From Actinomucor elegans (lineage: Eukaryota; Mucoromycota; Mucoromycetes; Mucorales; Mucoraceae), in assembly GCA_026027325.1 (NCBI GenBank), contig JAMSLZ010000015.1, forward strand, positions 470,001 to 534,000: DNA of 64,000 bases, read 5' to 3'. This document shows positions 10,400-21,120 of this stretch, in pieces. The notes beneath the pieces were generated by a model, which was given only the letters and a program-made list of their open reading frames with translations, was not told the DNA's origin and ran no database searches. The position numbers and the translations under genes are program-made. How positions within the stretch are numbered: the stretch's first letter is position 1; each line of letters opens with the position of its first letter.

Positions 10400-12560
10400 G
10401 CATATTAAGGCATTGGTAATTCAATGAGACAGGTGTTCGTTTGTAATTTATCATCACAGGTATAAAAACAAGAGCATTCATTTCTTCTGCTTCTTGGTGC
10501 CACGGGAATTGTTAGGTAACCAATGGCAAAGGTAGTACAACTAAACACAGCGGCAGTTTTAACTTTTAGCGCAGTTTCGCAAACCTTAAGTTTAACAACA
10601 CCATCTCGGCGGAGATTCCAGATATGTAGCCGTCATACGCTTATTTAAAGTTGCTCGGTTTTTTCCCTTTAGTTACCCATAGATAAATAGGCAATGTCAT
10701 AATATTTATAACACGTTTAATTAATGCAATATGTAATAGTAAGTATATAATGAATGATAATACCTTGTGAGGATTATATAAAACTAGAGTGCTTAAAATT
10801 TGTGGAATGTGAATAGCTATAAATAATTGGGGAAGGGTGAACGGCCCGTATCTTCCAAACACTAAGATAATAATAGCAGATGTTGTTCGTATTTCAAATA
10901 CATAAATGAAACACAATTTAAAAGTACGCAGTTATTTCCCTACCTTCCATTCATAAAACGCTATTATGGTGTTTTTGAAAGAACTACCAGCACTATTGAT
11001 ACTCTCCAGTATCATTAAACTTTCTACCATTTTAGCAATACTGACGTCGTCTTTCTTCTTTTAAACAATAGAAACAGCCATGCAGATCTACATATTATAT
11101 CAGCATCCGAATCAAATACAAATGTTATGATTGCTACCATTCCAATCTATAGCATTAAGAGTATTTACACCATTAGCTGACGCTACAGCTTTGTCTAATC
11201 GCAAACTCTTTACGAGCTGCTTCTCTTTCTTCCACTTTTCATTATTTGCTTTAAACTCACAACAACATAATTCAATATTATTTTGGTTTTTGATCCTTGA
11301 ATCAATTTTACATCCAGAGTTATCTGAAGAATTTGATTTGTTTTTGCGGACTGTCTGTTGTGTAAGCTCTTAACAAAGTTTCTCCACTGCGAATCATTGT
11401 TAACTCATGGAAAAAAAAACCACGAAATATAAGAATCTTGTACTATACAATGTACAGTTGCTAAATACAATATTCAGTAGAGTTCCAACCCTTGATACGA
11501 TTTGCTGCTCTGACGGTGGATTTTGCTTCATCTATGCATTGCGACTCATGATACTAAAAAAGAAAAAGAAAAAAAATAACACGACTGTTATGCTATGAAC
11601 AATTTTGTATCTCAAGAAATACAACATGTATGTAATGAAACATCTGTAATATTTGCTGGATATTATTTTTCTCAGTTTTTTTGTCCAGCACACATGTCAA
11701 TTGTAAAAGCAGATTTTTTTTTTTTGAAAAAAATAACGTCTTTTTTGATCTCATGTATACTTTTTATCGTTTGCTAGTTTTACTGCAAACATCTTTTTCA
11801 CGCTTACAAGTAACATTTCACCCATAAAAGTTTTTGTAAACTGGTTATAATTCTCATAAGGCATAATAGCCCGGCCATCTTGCATCAGCAGTACTGCGAC
11901 GTCAATGCTTCCCTTTTTGTACAAACTTACTGCAGCATTATCCATAAAATTGATGATATTCGATACAGTTAATTTGAATCCATTGCCAAACCCATTATAT
12001 ATCTTAATCACCAGTAGGCCTCCATAGTACTAAGTCTCACAATTGCTGTCCCTTGGTGCGTATATTCTCCTTTTGTAATAGTTGTAATGCCATTTTTTTC
12101 AAGTTTAGCTTTCAAGGATGTACTGCCATTACATGATATCCTACGAATAATTTCTTTGTTAGCTTTTGCTGCATTAAAATTTCTTTCATTCAGCTATGTA
12201 TGGTGATCTTTAAAAACAAATTAGCGTGCTCTATATAGCGAGATATACTTTCTTACAGCACCAAATAAGTAACCAATTTTGTCTGTTCACCTCTTGGCTT
12301 ATCAATGTTTTTGAACTAGAAATACCTCATCATACTCGTAAAGGATATCGAACAGCCTTCTTCGTAACTTCTTTTTCATTTCTCTGCATTTCAGTTATGA
12401 AATTAACAGTCCATTTTGTCAAATCTGCTTCAATGCAATGCTTGTATGGGCACCCAAAAAAGGTTGATCAGCGGGGCAGATTAGTTCTTCAAAACTATGT
12501 CTTTGTTAGTTTTAACTTTAAAAAAGCTACAGATAGTATAACTTCCTTTGCGAAACAATA
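10400..12560 (-). pseudogene. Decayed multi-segment gene of unknown family
   Basis: The minus strand carries several long protein-like stretches in changing frames, in a consistent N-to-C order. About 12,200-12,020 reads NERNFNAAKANKEIIRR and KLEKNGITTITKGEYTHQG. About 12,011-11,760 reads KIYNGFGNGFKLTVSNIINF, YKKGSIDVAVLLMQDGRAIM and YENYNQFTKTFMGEML. About 11,300-11,150 reads NNIELCCCEFKANNEKW and KQLVKSLRLDKAVASANGV. About 10,620-10,450 reads WNLRRDGVVKLKVCETALK and YLTIPVAPRSRRN. Frames are broken by stops. The LCCCEFKAN...KQLVKSLRLDKA part resembles a protein family I associate with Mucorales genomes as numerous copies of unknown function. No function is proposed. All pieces need not come from one gene. 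Confidence 0.45.
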
Positions 12561-12599
12561 AACGCGCCTCTAATTTTTTTTTTGCGTGTCCCCATATTT

Positions 12600-14110
12600 T
12601 TTCTTTTTTTTGCGCATTTTATTGTTTTAAAAACGTCCATTAACGACATCCCCCCTGAATACATGCATTGCTTCAATATTGTTGACGAAATTCCTGAATT
12701 TGTTCCTATGGAAGTAGCCAAAGCTGTTCAAGCGGATCTCTGAAACCACTGCCTTGGAATGGCACGAATGGCAACCAGGCGTAGACGAGAAGGAATCTGT
12801 GAAAGAAGCTGAACCAGATCTGGAGAGGCTTATGGATTCTGGGAGTTTCCAAGCTATTCAACAAGAAGCAACACCGGTTATTCATCAAGTAGTAAAAGGC
12901 AAGTCGAAAATTCCGGTCAAAACGACAGTTATTAAAAGCACTAGGGACCCATATCGCCCTTGTTCTCCTCTTCAAATCCAACAGCTGCTTGATCTTGTTA
13001 TTGAGCAAGGAATGCCTGCAAGGTAAGCGGAAATAGCCGTAGGGATAGCTATAAGAACGGCTCAGCATTATGCGAAAACACAGAAGGATGATGAAGAGAA
13101 ATGCTTGCCAAGTTTAAAAAAAGATTTCACGTTTAGGAGAAACTAATAGAAAGCTGGAGGCAAAGCATACCGACTTCCTTTGTCACTACTATGATAATGC
13201 CGCTGCAGCTGTCTTATGGGGAGCAAGAGACACATCACTTTCCGCTTTCCTAGACATTAAGTCTATCACTCTTTCAGGTCTTCATAAGCATCTTGTTTAG
13301 CATACGTCTCTCACTTTCAAGAAACTGGATATAATTGTAGTTGCGAGAACTTTTGAGAGTCCTTTGAAACAACGAAAAGAAAGGGTATTGGAGTGGATGC
13401 GTAATAAGCGAATGGGTTGGTATGGCAATTGCATTTTTATTGATGAGGCAGGATTCAATATGCACATCAGACGAAATTTCGGGGGGATCCAAGCGGGGAC
13501 TACCTGCTAAGGCCTTGCTACCTTCTAGCAGAGGCATTTCTATAATTATCATTGGAGCAATCTGCGAAAAAGGAGTCATTGACTTAACCTTGCACAAGCC
13601 AAAGGCTGTTCAAAAGAAAAGTGCTTCCACTAAGAAAAGAAAGAGAGAAGATGGTGAGACAGTTGAAGTAGCTGAGGTAAATGTAAGAGTTGGTACGCGA
13701 AACGGGCATTTTATGCATTTTATTGGCAGCGTTATGGATACATTTGACTCGCCCGAAATGTTTAATTGTTACCTCATCCTGAATAATGCCGCAATACACA
13801 AGATTACTGCTGTTGAAGAACTCATCGAGAATCGCGGATATAAAACTATTTACTTGCCTCCTCACTCGCCGTTTCTCAATCCAATTGAACTGTTTTAGTC
13901 AAAAGTTAAAACTGGAGTAAAAAGAGACTGCCTCATTGCAACTGATAATTTGGATGTTAGAATTATTGAATTGGTAAAGAAGATGAGTATGGCCGACCGC
14001 TAGGCCTGGATCAAGCATTCGGTTTCGTTTTTCAATAGATGCTGGCCCTTGAATCAATGCTTTAACAAAATGCATTATCTTTGTACTAGCCGGCTTTGGG
14101 TTCTCTACGC
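12600..14110 (+). pseudogene. Tc1/mariner-type transposase, decayed
   Basis: A helix-turn-helix region reads PLQIQQLLDLVIEQGMPAR then a stop (12,960-13,025). A middle part follows (FLCHYYDNAAAAVLWGARD, about 13,170-13,225), then the first catalytic aspartate in CIFIDEAGFNMH (about 13,430). After a frameshift near 13,480 come a GISIIIIGAICEKGVIDL core, a KKRKRED basic linker, and YLILNNAAIHK, where the usual second aspartate (DNA) is replaced by asparagine. The third motif is YLPPHSPFLNPIELF, followed by a stop instead of W. C-terminal KVKTGVKRDCL and SFFNRCWP follow to about 14,060. Stops at 13,023, 13,300 and 13,898 plus the N substitution mean it cannot be active. No terminal inverted repeats were found. 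The family is recognisable by motif order alone. Confidence 0.85.
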
Positions 14111-14181
14111 TCACAGCAGTCGTTGCCCATTGAGGGATGCCATGCAGTACTTATCCTAAGACTGTAACTTCATTTCATTAT

Positions 14182-14608
14182 TTATAAATCGTAGTGCTCA
14201 AACTAGAAAATTGCGTGTTGCGATGTTCATAAGCTTGTGGTCAATAGTAGAGCTCCAGTGATCTTGGTAAATCTTGGAATTAGATTGACCTAATAGATTC
14301 AGCAACAAATTTTGACCGAGATTTACTTTTATTTTTACCAAGATTCACATTGTAATGCATTTGCCCTGAGACAACTGTCTGTTGCTATGTATATAAACCT
14401 GTGATCAATAATAGAGCTCCAACGATCTCGGTAAATCATTGAATTGGTTTAGTTTATCAGATTCAGAAGCAAATTGCGACCGAAATTTATTTTTAATGAA
14501 GTACATTATAACTTGAATATCGGTCTGAATGAGCTTCTAAACCTAATGCGCAAAAGAAAAAAAAAATCAGAACCACAAGTCGTTTGGAAAAATCCAATAA
14601 AGGGAACA
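14182..14608. repeat. Dispersed 427-bp repeat, copy 1
   Basis: Nearly identical to 17,752-18,177. It is built from two diverged units about 164 bp apart (GAGCTCCA at 14,250 and 14,414), each with inverted halves around GATCTYGGTAAATC and GACCGARATTTA, so each unit can fold back. It lies directly 3' of the transposase remains at 12.6-14.1 kb, whereas the second copy lies directly 3' of the transposase N-terminal fragment at 17.3-17.7 kb. It may be a terminal part of that element family. Confidence 0.85.
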
Positions 14609-15049
14609 GTGCCTAAAAGATAATAAAGTGAACTTTGAGTTAAGAATAAACTGATTCTATTGGAAAGAAGGATATAAATAAAGAAATGGTGTTTTTGTAC
14701 CACACCACGTAAAACTAATGAAATAAGGGAAAGGAAAAAAAAAAAGCGAAAGTTTACAATCGTCTTTAGATGCGCTTTATAGGCGGCAAGAACGAGGCTC
14801 TCTGCCAATTAGATCTGTCAGTTGTAGAACTGTTGGTAGATATGATGTTCTTTTTATATCACCACATTAGTTAGTTTGTGCACTCTTATTTTAAGATTTT
14901 CAGAAATATATTACCTTCAACTGAAATAGTCGTTCATAAGCATTGATAGCTGGGAAAAAGTCGTCTATATCAAGCTTCTGTGTATTTACGTTTTGGCCTG
15001 CATGAAAGTGGGGGTGCCATAAAAATACTTGTGCCTAAAAATTCATATC
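14609..15049. other. No gene seen
   Basis: A-rich and T-rich sequence. A minus-strand open frame at 14,506-14,808 overlaps the repeat and is low-complexity. Confidence 0.4.
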
Positions 15050-15440
15050 TTTAGAATGGAATACTTTTAGAGCTCAAGCATTTGTTTTTAACCCAACTTT
15101 TAGCCTGATCCAACACTTCTTCATCGACTTCAGCCTGAAACTCGCTCCTCCTCATGGCTGCTCTTTTTGTTGCTACTGCTGCTGCATTCTTTGCCCGGGT
15201 TAAAGCTAAGTTGCTCCAGAAGTCCTCGTTCTCCAACTTTGTTAAAATCTAAAGTAGGACTGAGAATTTAATAAATATAATCATAATGCTTGTCTTCGAA
15301 TGTGCATACTTCAAAACGGCTTTGCTTTATGTTTTTAGCCCAAGCTAAAACAGGACTAGAAACTTTGACTTGTTTGGTAATGATTTCGGCGATAAGCTTT
15401 TTAAAATTCTTCTCTGCCAACGATCGATTTGCAACTCTTG
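15050..15440 (-). pseudogene. Lys/Ala-rich helical frame of unknown origin
   Basis: A 61-residue frame (15,236-15,051) reads MENEDFWSNLALTRAKNAAA... and RRSEFQAEVDEEVLDQAK. Upstream, in another frame (15,430-15,300), comes ANRSLAEKNFKKLIAEIITK and SSPVLAWAKNIKQSRFE. Both look like former helical protein rather than random AT-rich translation. I do not recognise the family. Confidence 0.35.
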
Positions 15441-15870
15441 TAGCTTCAAAATAAGAGCTTATAGAGAAGCTATTGTAGTTCTTTTTTTATATACGGTAGC
15501 ATGGTTATATTAAGAGGCCAGATAAAAATGGTGTAGAAAAAATAGTGTCAGTGGCAAAAATTGGAATCATGCGCGGATTCTCTCGACGTCACGGCCCATT
15601 TTTTTTTTTGATCCTCTTTTTTTTGTTTTCTTTTCTTTTTCTTTTTCTTACATACAGTATACAGCAATAACATACGCGTTTTTTTTTTAAATAATAAAGT
15701 CTAACTGGTTTTTTATTTATTTATTTGTATTTAGAATCTTCCTTGGTGTTGATCTGAACCATCTGTATTGAATTGCCAACCCTTCACAAGGCTTACAGTA
15801 TTAATGATATCTTGTAAATAGTTTGTGAACCCAGATTCAACCTTCCTTTTTTTTTTCTTTTGTCTGGAAA

Positions 15871-16588
15871 GGCAGTCTGTTTTATTCCGGGGAGGGATAG
15901 CGTCTTGAACTAGCAATTGCATTCAAGATGAGTGTTTGGTGCTGCGATGTGGCAACTTGAGAGACGAAAAGGTGATACTATGGTCTCTTGCACAAACACT
16001 GACAGTGCGTCTTCTGCTCGACTTGATGGTCTTGGCTATCAAGTTATGTCTTGGACGCAGTCTATCTTTAGTGGCTATTGATGCCTGTAGTGAACAACAC
16101 TAGCTGCTTGTGGTCTTAGAGGGCAATCTGTTTTATTCCGGGGAGGGATAGCGTCTTGGACTAGCAATTGCATTCAAGATGAGTGTTTGGTGCTGCGATG
16201 TGGCAACTTGAGAGACGAAAAGGTGATACTATGGTCTCTTGCACAAACACTGACAGTACGTCTTCTGCTCGACTTGATGGTCTTGGCTATCAAGTTATGC
16301 CTTGGACGCAGTCTATCTTTAGTGACTATTGATGCCTGTAGTGAACAACACTAGCTGCTTGTGGTCTTAGAGGGCAATCTGTTTTATTCCGGGGAGGGAT
16401 AGCGTCTTGAACTAGCAATTGCATTCAAGATGAGTGTTTGGTGCTGCGATGTGGCAACTTGAGAGACGAAAAGGTGATACTATGGTCTCTTGCACAGACA
16501 CTGACAGTGCGTCTTCTGCTCGACTTGATGGTCTTGGCTATCAAGTTATGCCTTGGACGCAGTCTATCTTTAATGACTACTGATGCTT
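15871..16588. repeat. 251-bp tandem triplication
   Basis: Three head-to-tail units. The word CTGTTTTATTCCGG starts at 15,877, 16,128 and 16,379, giving a period of exactly 251 twice. The third copy ends about 35 bp short. Units differ at only a few positions, so the amplification is recent compared with the decayed elements around it. No long conserved frame is present on either strand and I do not recognise the unit. Confidence 0.93.
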
Positions 16589-17319
16589 GTGCTACACAGT
16601 CTAGAATGAAAAAGCCTTCCTGGCGCTCAGGTTATTTGTAGCTTTTCTTAGCAAATGACTTACAAGAAAGCAAGCAACATATCAATAGCGCCGAAAAAGA
16701 GAATACACCATAGAGTGGATAGAAACAAGAATTGGTCAAATAGACAAACACAAGACAAATATTAAGACACAACTAACAATGATCTATTTTTCTATCTTTA
16801 TTTTATCATTGGCTTTCTCTATTGTCACAGTACTGACTACTGATAGCCAAAAGTTACTATAGCAAGTATAAAGTGAAATCATTATTATCACAAGTGTCCT
16901 TAGCTCTCTAAATAATTTTATCATTGTATGTATAAGTATATGCATAGATGCATTTATATAAATATAAGAAAACACTATCCATCTGAATTAAGTGAAAAGA
17001 AAAGTATTCGAATAGATTAGAAGGTGAGACATGGAACCAAAACACAGCTGTAGCACTTCCTGCTTGCCCATTAGTGAAAGAACTTTAATGTAGAATCAAA
17101 CATTGTAAGATATGACTTTATTGTTCCGTATGAGAGTATCTTTTCATTTTATCAGTCAAAAATTGGTATATCTAATTAAGGAATATGGTATCTTTTTTAG
17201 TGTACAGTATTTTCACTCCCAATTGAAGCCAGTTTGGTCACTTTCTCGAAGTTGAGTTGGTCAGAGTCAAAATACTTTTTTTGCTTTTTCTTCAATTTCA
17301 AGCTTAGCAAAGCAATAGA
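16589..17319. other. No gene seen
   Basis: AT-rich spacer. Nothing recognised. Confidence 0.4.
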
Positions 17320-17740
17320 CTCTGACATGACTTTTTACTACAAAGACGGAAGAGGGAACATCTTTGATGATAAAGGGAATAAAGTAAACTAGTACAATGG
17401 GATTCCTTCATTTCGCTTAAAAATAATAACAGACCTCAAAAATGGTCAAAAACGATGCTTATGTTGGATTGTAGCTTGCTGAAGAATCTAATGTTAATAT
17501 GAGGGAAGTAAACCCTAAAAAAGAAAGAGAAACTGAATATAACGTATACACAGACAAGGATCGAAATATGTACTTCATCTTAGCCCAGAAAGGTATGAAA
17601 CCCAAGGAAACTGTCGCGTCTGCCAACACCAACTATCATACCGTGCGAAAAAGGAAAAAAAAACAGTAGAAAGACTCAAATGGCTATGTGTTGCACAAGA
17701 AAACGAATCTTGTACCAACTCATCCTAGAAGCAAGTTAGA
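17320..17740 (+). pseudogene. Tc1-like transposase N-terminal fragment
   Basis: It reads MTFYYKDGRGNIFDDKGNKV at about 17,330, then in another frame NVYTDKDRNMYFILAQKGMK and TVASANTNYHTVRKRKKK (about 17,540-17,670). The latter has the look of a homeodomain-like helix-turn-helix used by Tc1-type transposases. Stops interrupt it, and the catalytic part is missing. Repeat copy 2 follows at 17,752. Confidence 0.55.
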
Positions 17741-17751
17741 TGATTACCACA

Positions 17752-18177
17752 ATTCATTATTTATAAGTCGTAGTGCTCGAACTAGAAAATTGCATGTTAC
17801 GATGTTCATAAGCTTGTGGTAAATGGTAGAGCTCCAGCGATCTTGGTAAATCTTGGAATTAGATTGACCTAATAGATTCAGCAACAAATTTTGACCGAGA
17901 TTTACTTTTATTTTTACCAAGATTCACATTGTAATGCATTTGCCCTGAGACAACTGTCTGTTGCTATGTATATAAATCTGTGATCAATAATAGAGCTCCA
18001 ACGATCTCGGTAAATCATTGAATTGGTTTAGTTTATCAGATTCAGAAGCAAATTGCGACCGAAATTTATTTTTAATGAAATACATTATAACTTGAATATC
18101 GGTCTGAATGAGCTTTTAAACCTAATGCGCAAAAGGAGAAAAAATCAGAACCACAAGTCGTTTGGAAAAGTCCAATA
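17752..18177. repeat. Dispersed 427-bp repeat, copy 2
   Basis: Direct-orientation copy of 14,182-14,608 with only scattered substitutions and the same internal two-unit (about 164 bp) foldback structure. The similarity starts just after the transposase-like fragment and stops at about AAAGTCCAATA. Confidence 0.85.
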
Positions 18178-19560
18178 TTACCCATTGATACTCAATTACT
18201 CCATAAAACATGTTGCATCAAGTGTATTCTCTTCTTAAATATAGCAATAATAAGCTCAATGTAGTTTTGGTTATATTTTTCTTTTGATTTGGTCTAAAGT
18301 TTTGGTTCTTAGTAGTTGTATGAACTATGGCTAGAATATGTTATTATTGTAGCATAAGTTAGGCTAAAGCCAATATTTTTAGCTCTAATCTCCTTTCAGC
18401 TGATATTGTATTAGACAATCATGTTCTTTCATTTATACAGAATTATCAACATTTTATATCAAAAAATGCACATTATTGCACAATACAACATTTGCGGGAT
18501 CGTAAATACAAACCCCCATGCGGTCATTCCTGGGCAACACTTTATAAAGTGGCTAATATTTCTTGCTAATTACTTTTTCTATTTAACCAGCATTTCTGTT
18601 ACCTGTTAAAGTATAAAGATATTGCACATCAGAACTACACTGCACCCTTGTCCATTGTGCTCAATTTTGTATAGTTTTATAGTTTATATAGTTTTTTTTT
18701 TTTTGAGAATGAAGGTTTTCATCCTGAAGCTTTTTTATATTACTGAAAAAATTTCTAATCAGAAGGCTCTTAGAGCTCGAAAAAAAGGGACTTTTAGGAA
18801 TGTAGGAATAGCTATGTCAAAATGTGACAAAGATTTTGCAAAATTAGCTGCTAAACGAAATTCAGTTTGGTCTTTTTGGTATTTGGCGCTACTCTATTAT
18901 ATTTGCAAAGCAATACACATTATCATGTCTCATTTACAAACATTACTGTATTTAAGTTGTGCCAAAGGGGTTCATTGTTTGCATTAAAATTCTAAAATTC
19001 CTCGACTATTACAATCGCTACGGCAATTTTTGCGAATGTTGCATACGGTGCAGTTGACTCTATGTCTACATGTAGTTGCTTACACAGCAAGCCCAATTTG
19101 TCTTTAACTCTGAAAACATTTACAGTAAAGATGCCCCATTTGCACTGTCGTTGCTGTTGCTGGCGTTGAACATGTATTCGCGCCATTCTATGTAAAAATA
19201 AATACATAAATAAAAAAAAAAAGTTGGCGTTAAATTCATGAACAAAACTCCAAAATACACCCTTTGTAAAGGAAGAGAACTTAATTCCAGAAGGCAGATT
19301 CAGTGATGCAGCCCCAAGGATTGGTATCAAAAGAGATTCAGCTGGTCAAATGCACAGACTACTGACTCGAGCATCACAATGTCTTTGCAAAAAATGAAAA
19401 CAATAATGACCAAAGGTGAACAGAAAAACAGAAAAGATAAAAATGCCAGCTATATTTTGACGGTCACGCATCATTAGATAATATCACAGCAGCTCTTCTT
19501 CGTCTCTTCTTCCTCAAGTAGATTTTTTTTTCGAGACTTCATTTCTAACTCTAAAAATAC
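18178..19560. other. No supported gene
   Basis: Open frames at 18,622-18,987 (+) and 18,992-19,330 (-) are longer than average. The minus one contains SLNLPSGIKFSSFTKGVF and ESTAPYATFAKIAVAIVIVEEF-like protein-looking parts. Neither has a recognisable domain. Confidence 0.35.
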
Positions 19561-19639
19561 AATAAACCTCATTTACTATAGCCTTGTAGACAATCTTCTC
19601 TTAGTTTGCGGTAAAAGTTCTGAAGATACAGATTAAGAA

Positions 19640-20135
19640 AATGTAACTATTGGTGGTGAAGTTGGGATATGTATTGATATCGATGCTATTTTTCAGCTCT
19701 CACAGGAGCCTTTCAAGAAAAAGATTATGGGTAGGCCATTTTGTAACTATTAGTAAAGGAGTGGTAACTGACCATGGCATGATTTTTCTGAAAACTATAA
19801 TGGATAGTATAGATATGTACGAGCATATGAAGAATCGTTATTTGATAACGGACAATGCTCCTATCCATAAAGTCAATAAGATCTTTAATTATATTGAGTT
19901 TTGAGGATATCTGCGTACATTTTCCATCATACTCACCTGAACTCAGTCCTTTAGAGCAATTTTGGTCCGCTGCCAAGAGCAAATTTAATTATAACAAGTT
20001 CTTAAAAAGCGAAGCGTCAATGCCTACGTATGTATCACTGAAACATGTAATAACGGCCTGAAAATGAGTAATCTCAAAGAGTTTATATTTCATTCTTACA
20101 GATGCTTAGACAAGTGTCGCGACAGAGAAAAAATA
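19640..20135 (+). pseudogene. Tc1-like transposase C-terminal half
   Basis: In order: ISKGVVTDHGMIFLKTIMDS, then the second catalytic motif YLITDNAPIHK, then after a frameshift FPSYSPELSPLEQFWSAAKS with the third catalytic residue (E of LEQFW), then a C-terminal GLKMSNLKEFIFHSYRCLDK (about 20,050-20,115). The first catalytic motif is not recognisable and a stop or frameshift sits at 19,902. This is a different subfamily from the 12.6-kb copy, with no basic linker. Confidence 0.8.
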
Positions 20136-20699
20136 TTACGCCTATTCTTTTTAATGCCGTTCAACATTTTACCATACGCATAATAAAAAAAGGAGGGGGC
20201 TATAGACACATCAAACTCAATTTTTAAGAATATACATTTCACAGCAAAGTTGCAATGCATTTAGCTCGTAAATAGTGCTGAATAAACTGAGGTCTCAAAA
20301 ATAATACGTATAAATAGGAAAAGCACCTAATTATATAGTTCAATTTGGTTTTGAAGGCTTAAAATGACTATACATTTACTTTAATTATATTTTTCCAATG
20401 AACAACAGTATTCATTTAGATTATAAAATTTATTAAATTGCTAACACTTAGCCCACTACCATGTAGATATAGTGATTGTCCAGATGTGACCACGAGGAGG
20501 CGATTAGCAATCCATATTCAAATGTCTACCACAAGAGTAGATCCAATATCTACGAAATGTCTTATTCTGGCCTAAAGAAATGACGACAGCAAAATATTCA
20601 TAGACACACAGCTTTTACCGTGTTTCTCAAATAAATAAGAATAACAACGTACCAAGTAAATTCACGGGAAGCAATGCAATCTAAATATTTTTTGCCATG

Positions 20700-21120
20700 T
20701 CAAGGCAGCGTCTAAAAAATGGAACTAAATGCTTTATCCATCCCTGGCAGCCTTCAAAGTAACTTGCGAACAAGCTTCTACAATTCGAGGTGTCAAAGTA
20801 TCGCTGTCATAAAAAAAGATCATCTTATAATACCATGTTTGATCTTCGACTAAAACTCCTCGATTGAATTAAGAAAAGATGAGTGTAGAGGGAGATAGAT
20901 GCATCTGTAGTCTCTTTCCTAAACAAATTCTCTCACTGCTACAAGTTTACGTATAGGAACGTTGTCCATAACAATATAACAGCCTTTTAATTCATTCTTG
21001 TCAAGAATATCCGTTACATTACCCAAGTACTTCAAAAAATGTTCGATCCTTGAACTTATTTTTGCTATTCTACTTACGATCTTGCCATTTGCTTTCCTTT
21101 TTTCTTGTTTCCAGTTATAA
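20700..21120 (-). pseudogene. Tc1-like transposase fragment
   Basis: The minus strand reads ILDKNELKGCYIVMDNVPIR (second catalytic D in MDN), then REFV, a stop, and ERDYRCIYLPLHSSFLNSIEEF with the third catalytic E, a stop in place of W, and SKIKHGI. It is closest in motif style to the 12.6-kb element. It has stops and frameshifts and no terminal repeats were found. Confidence 0.75.
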
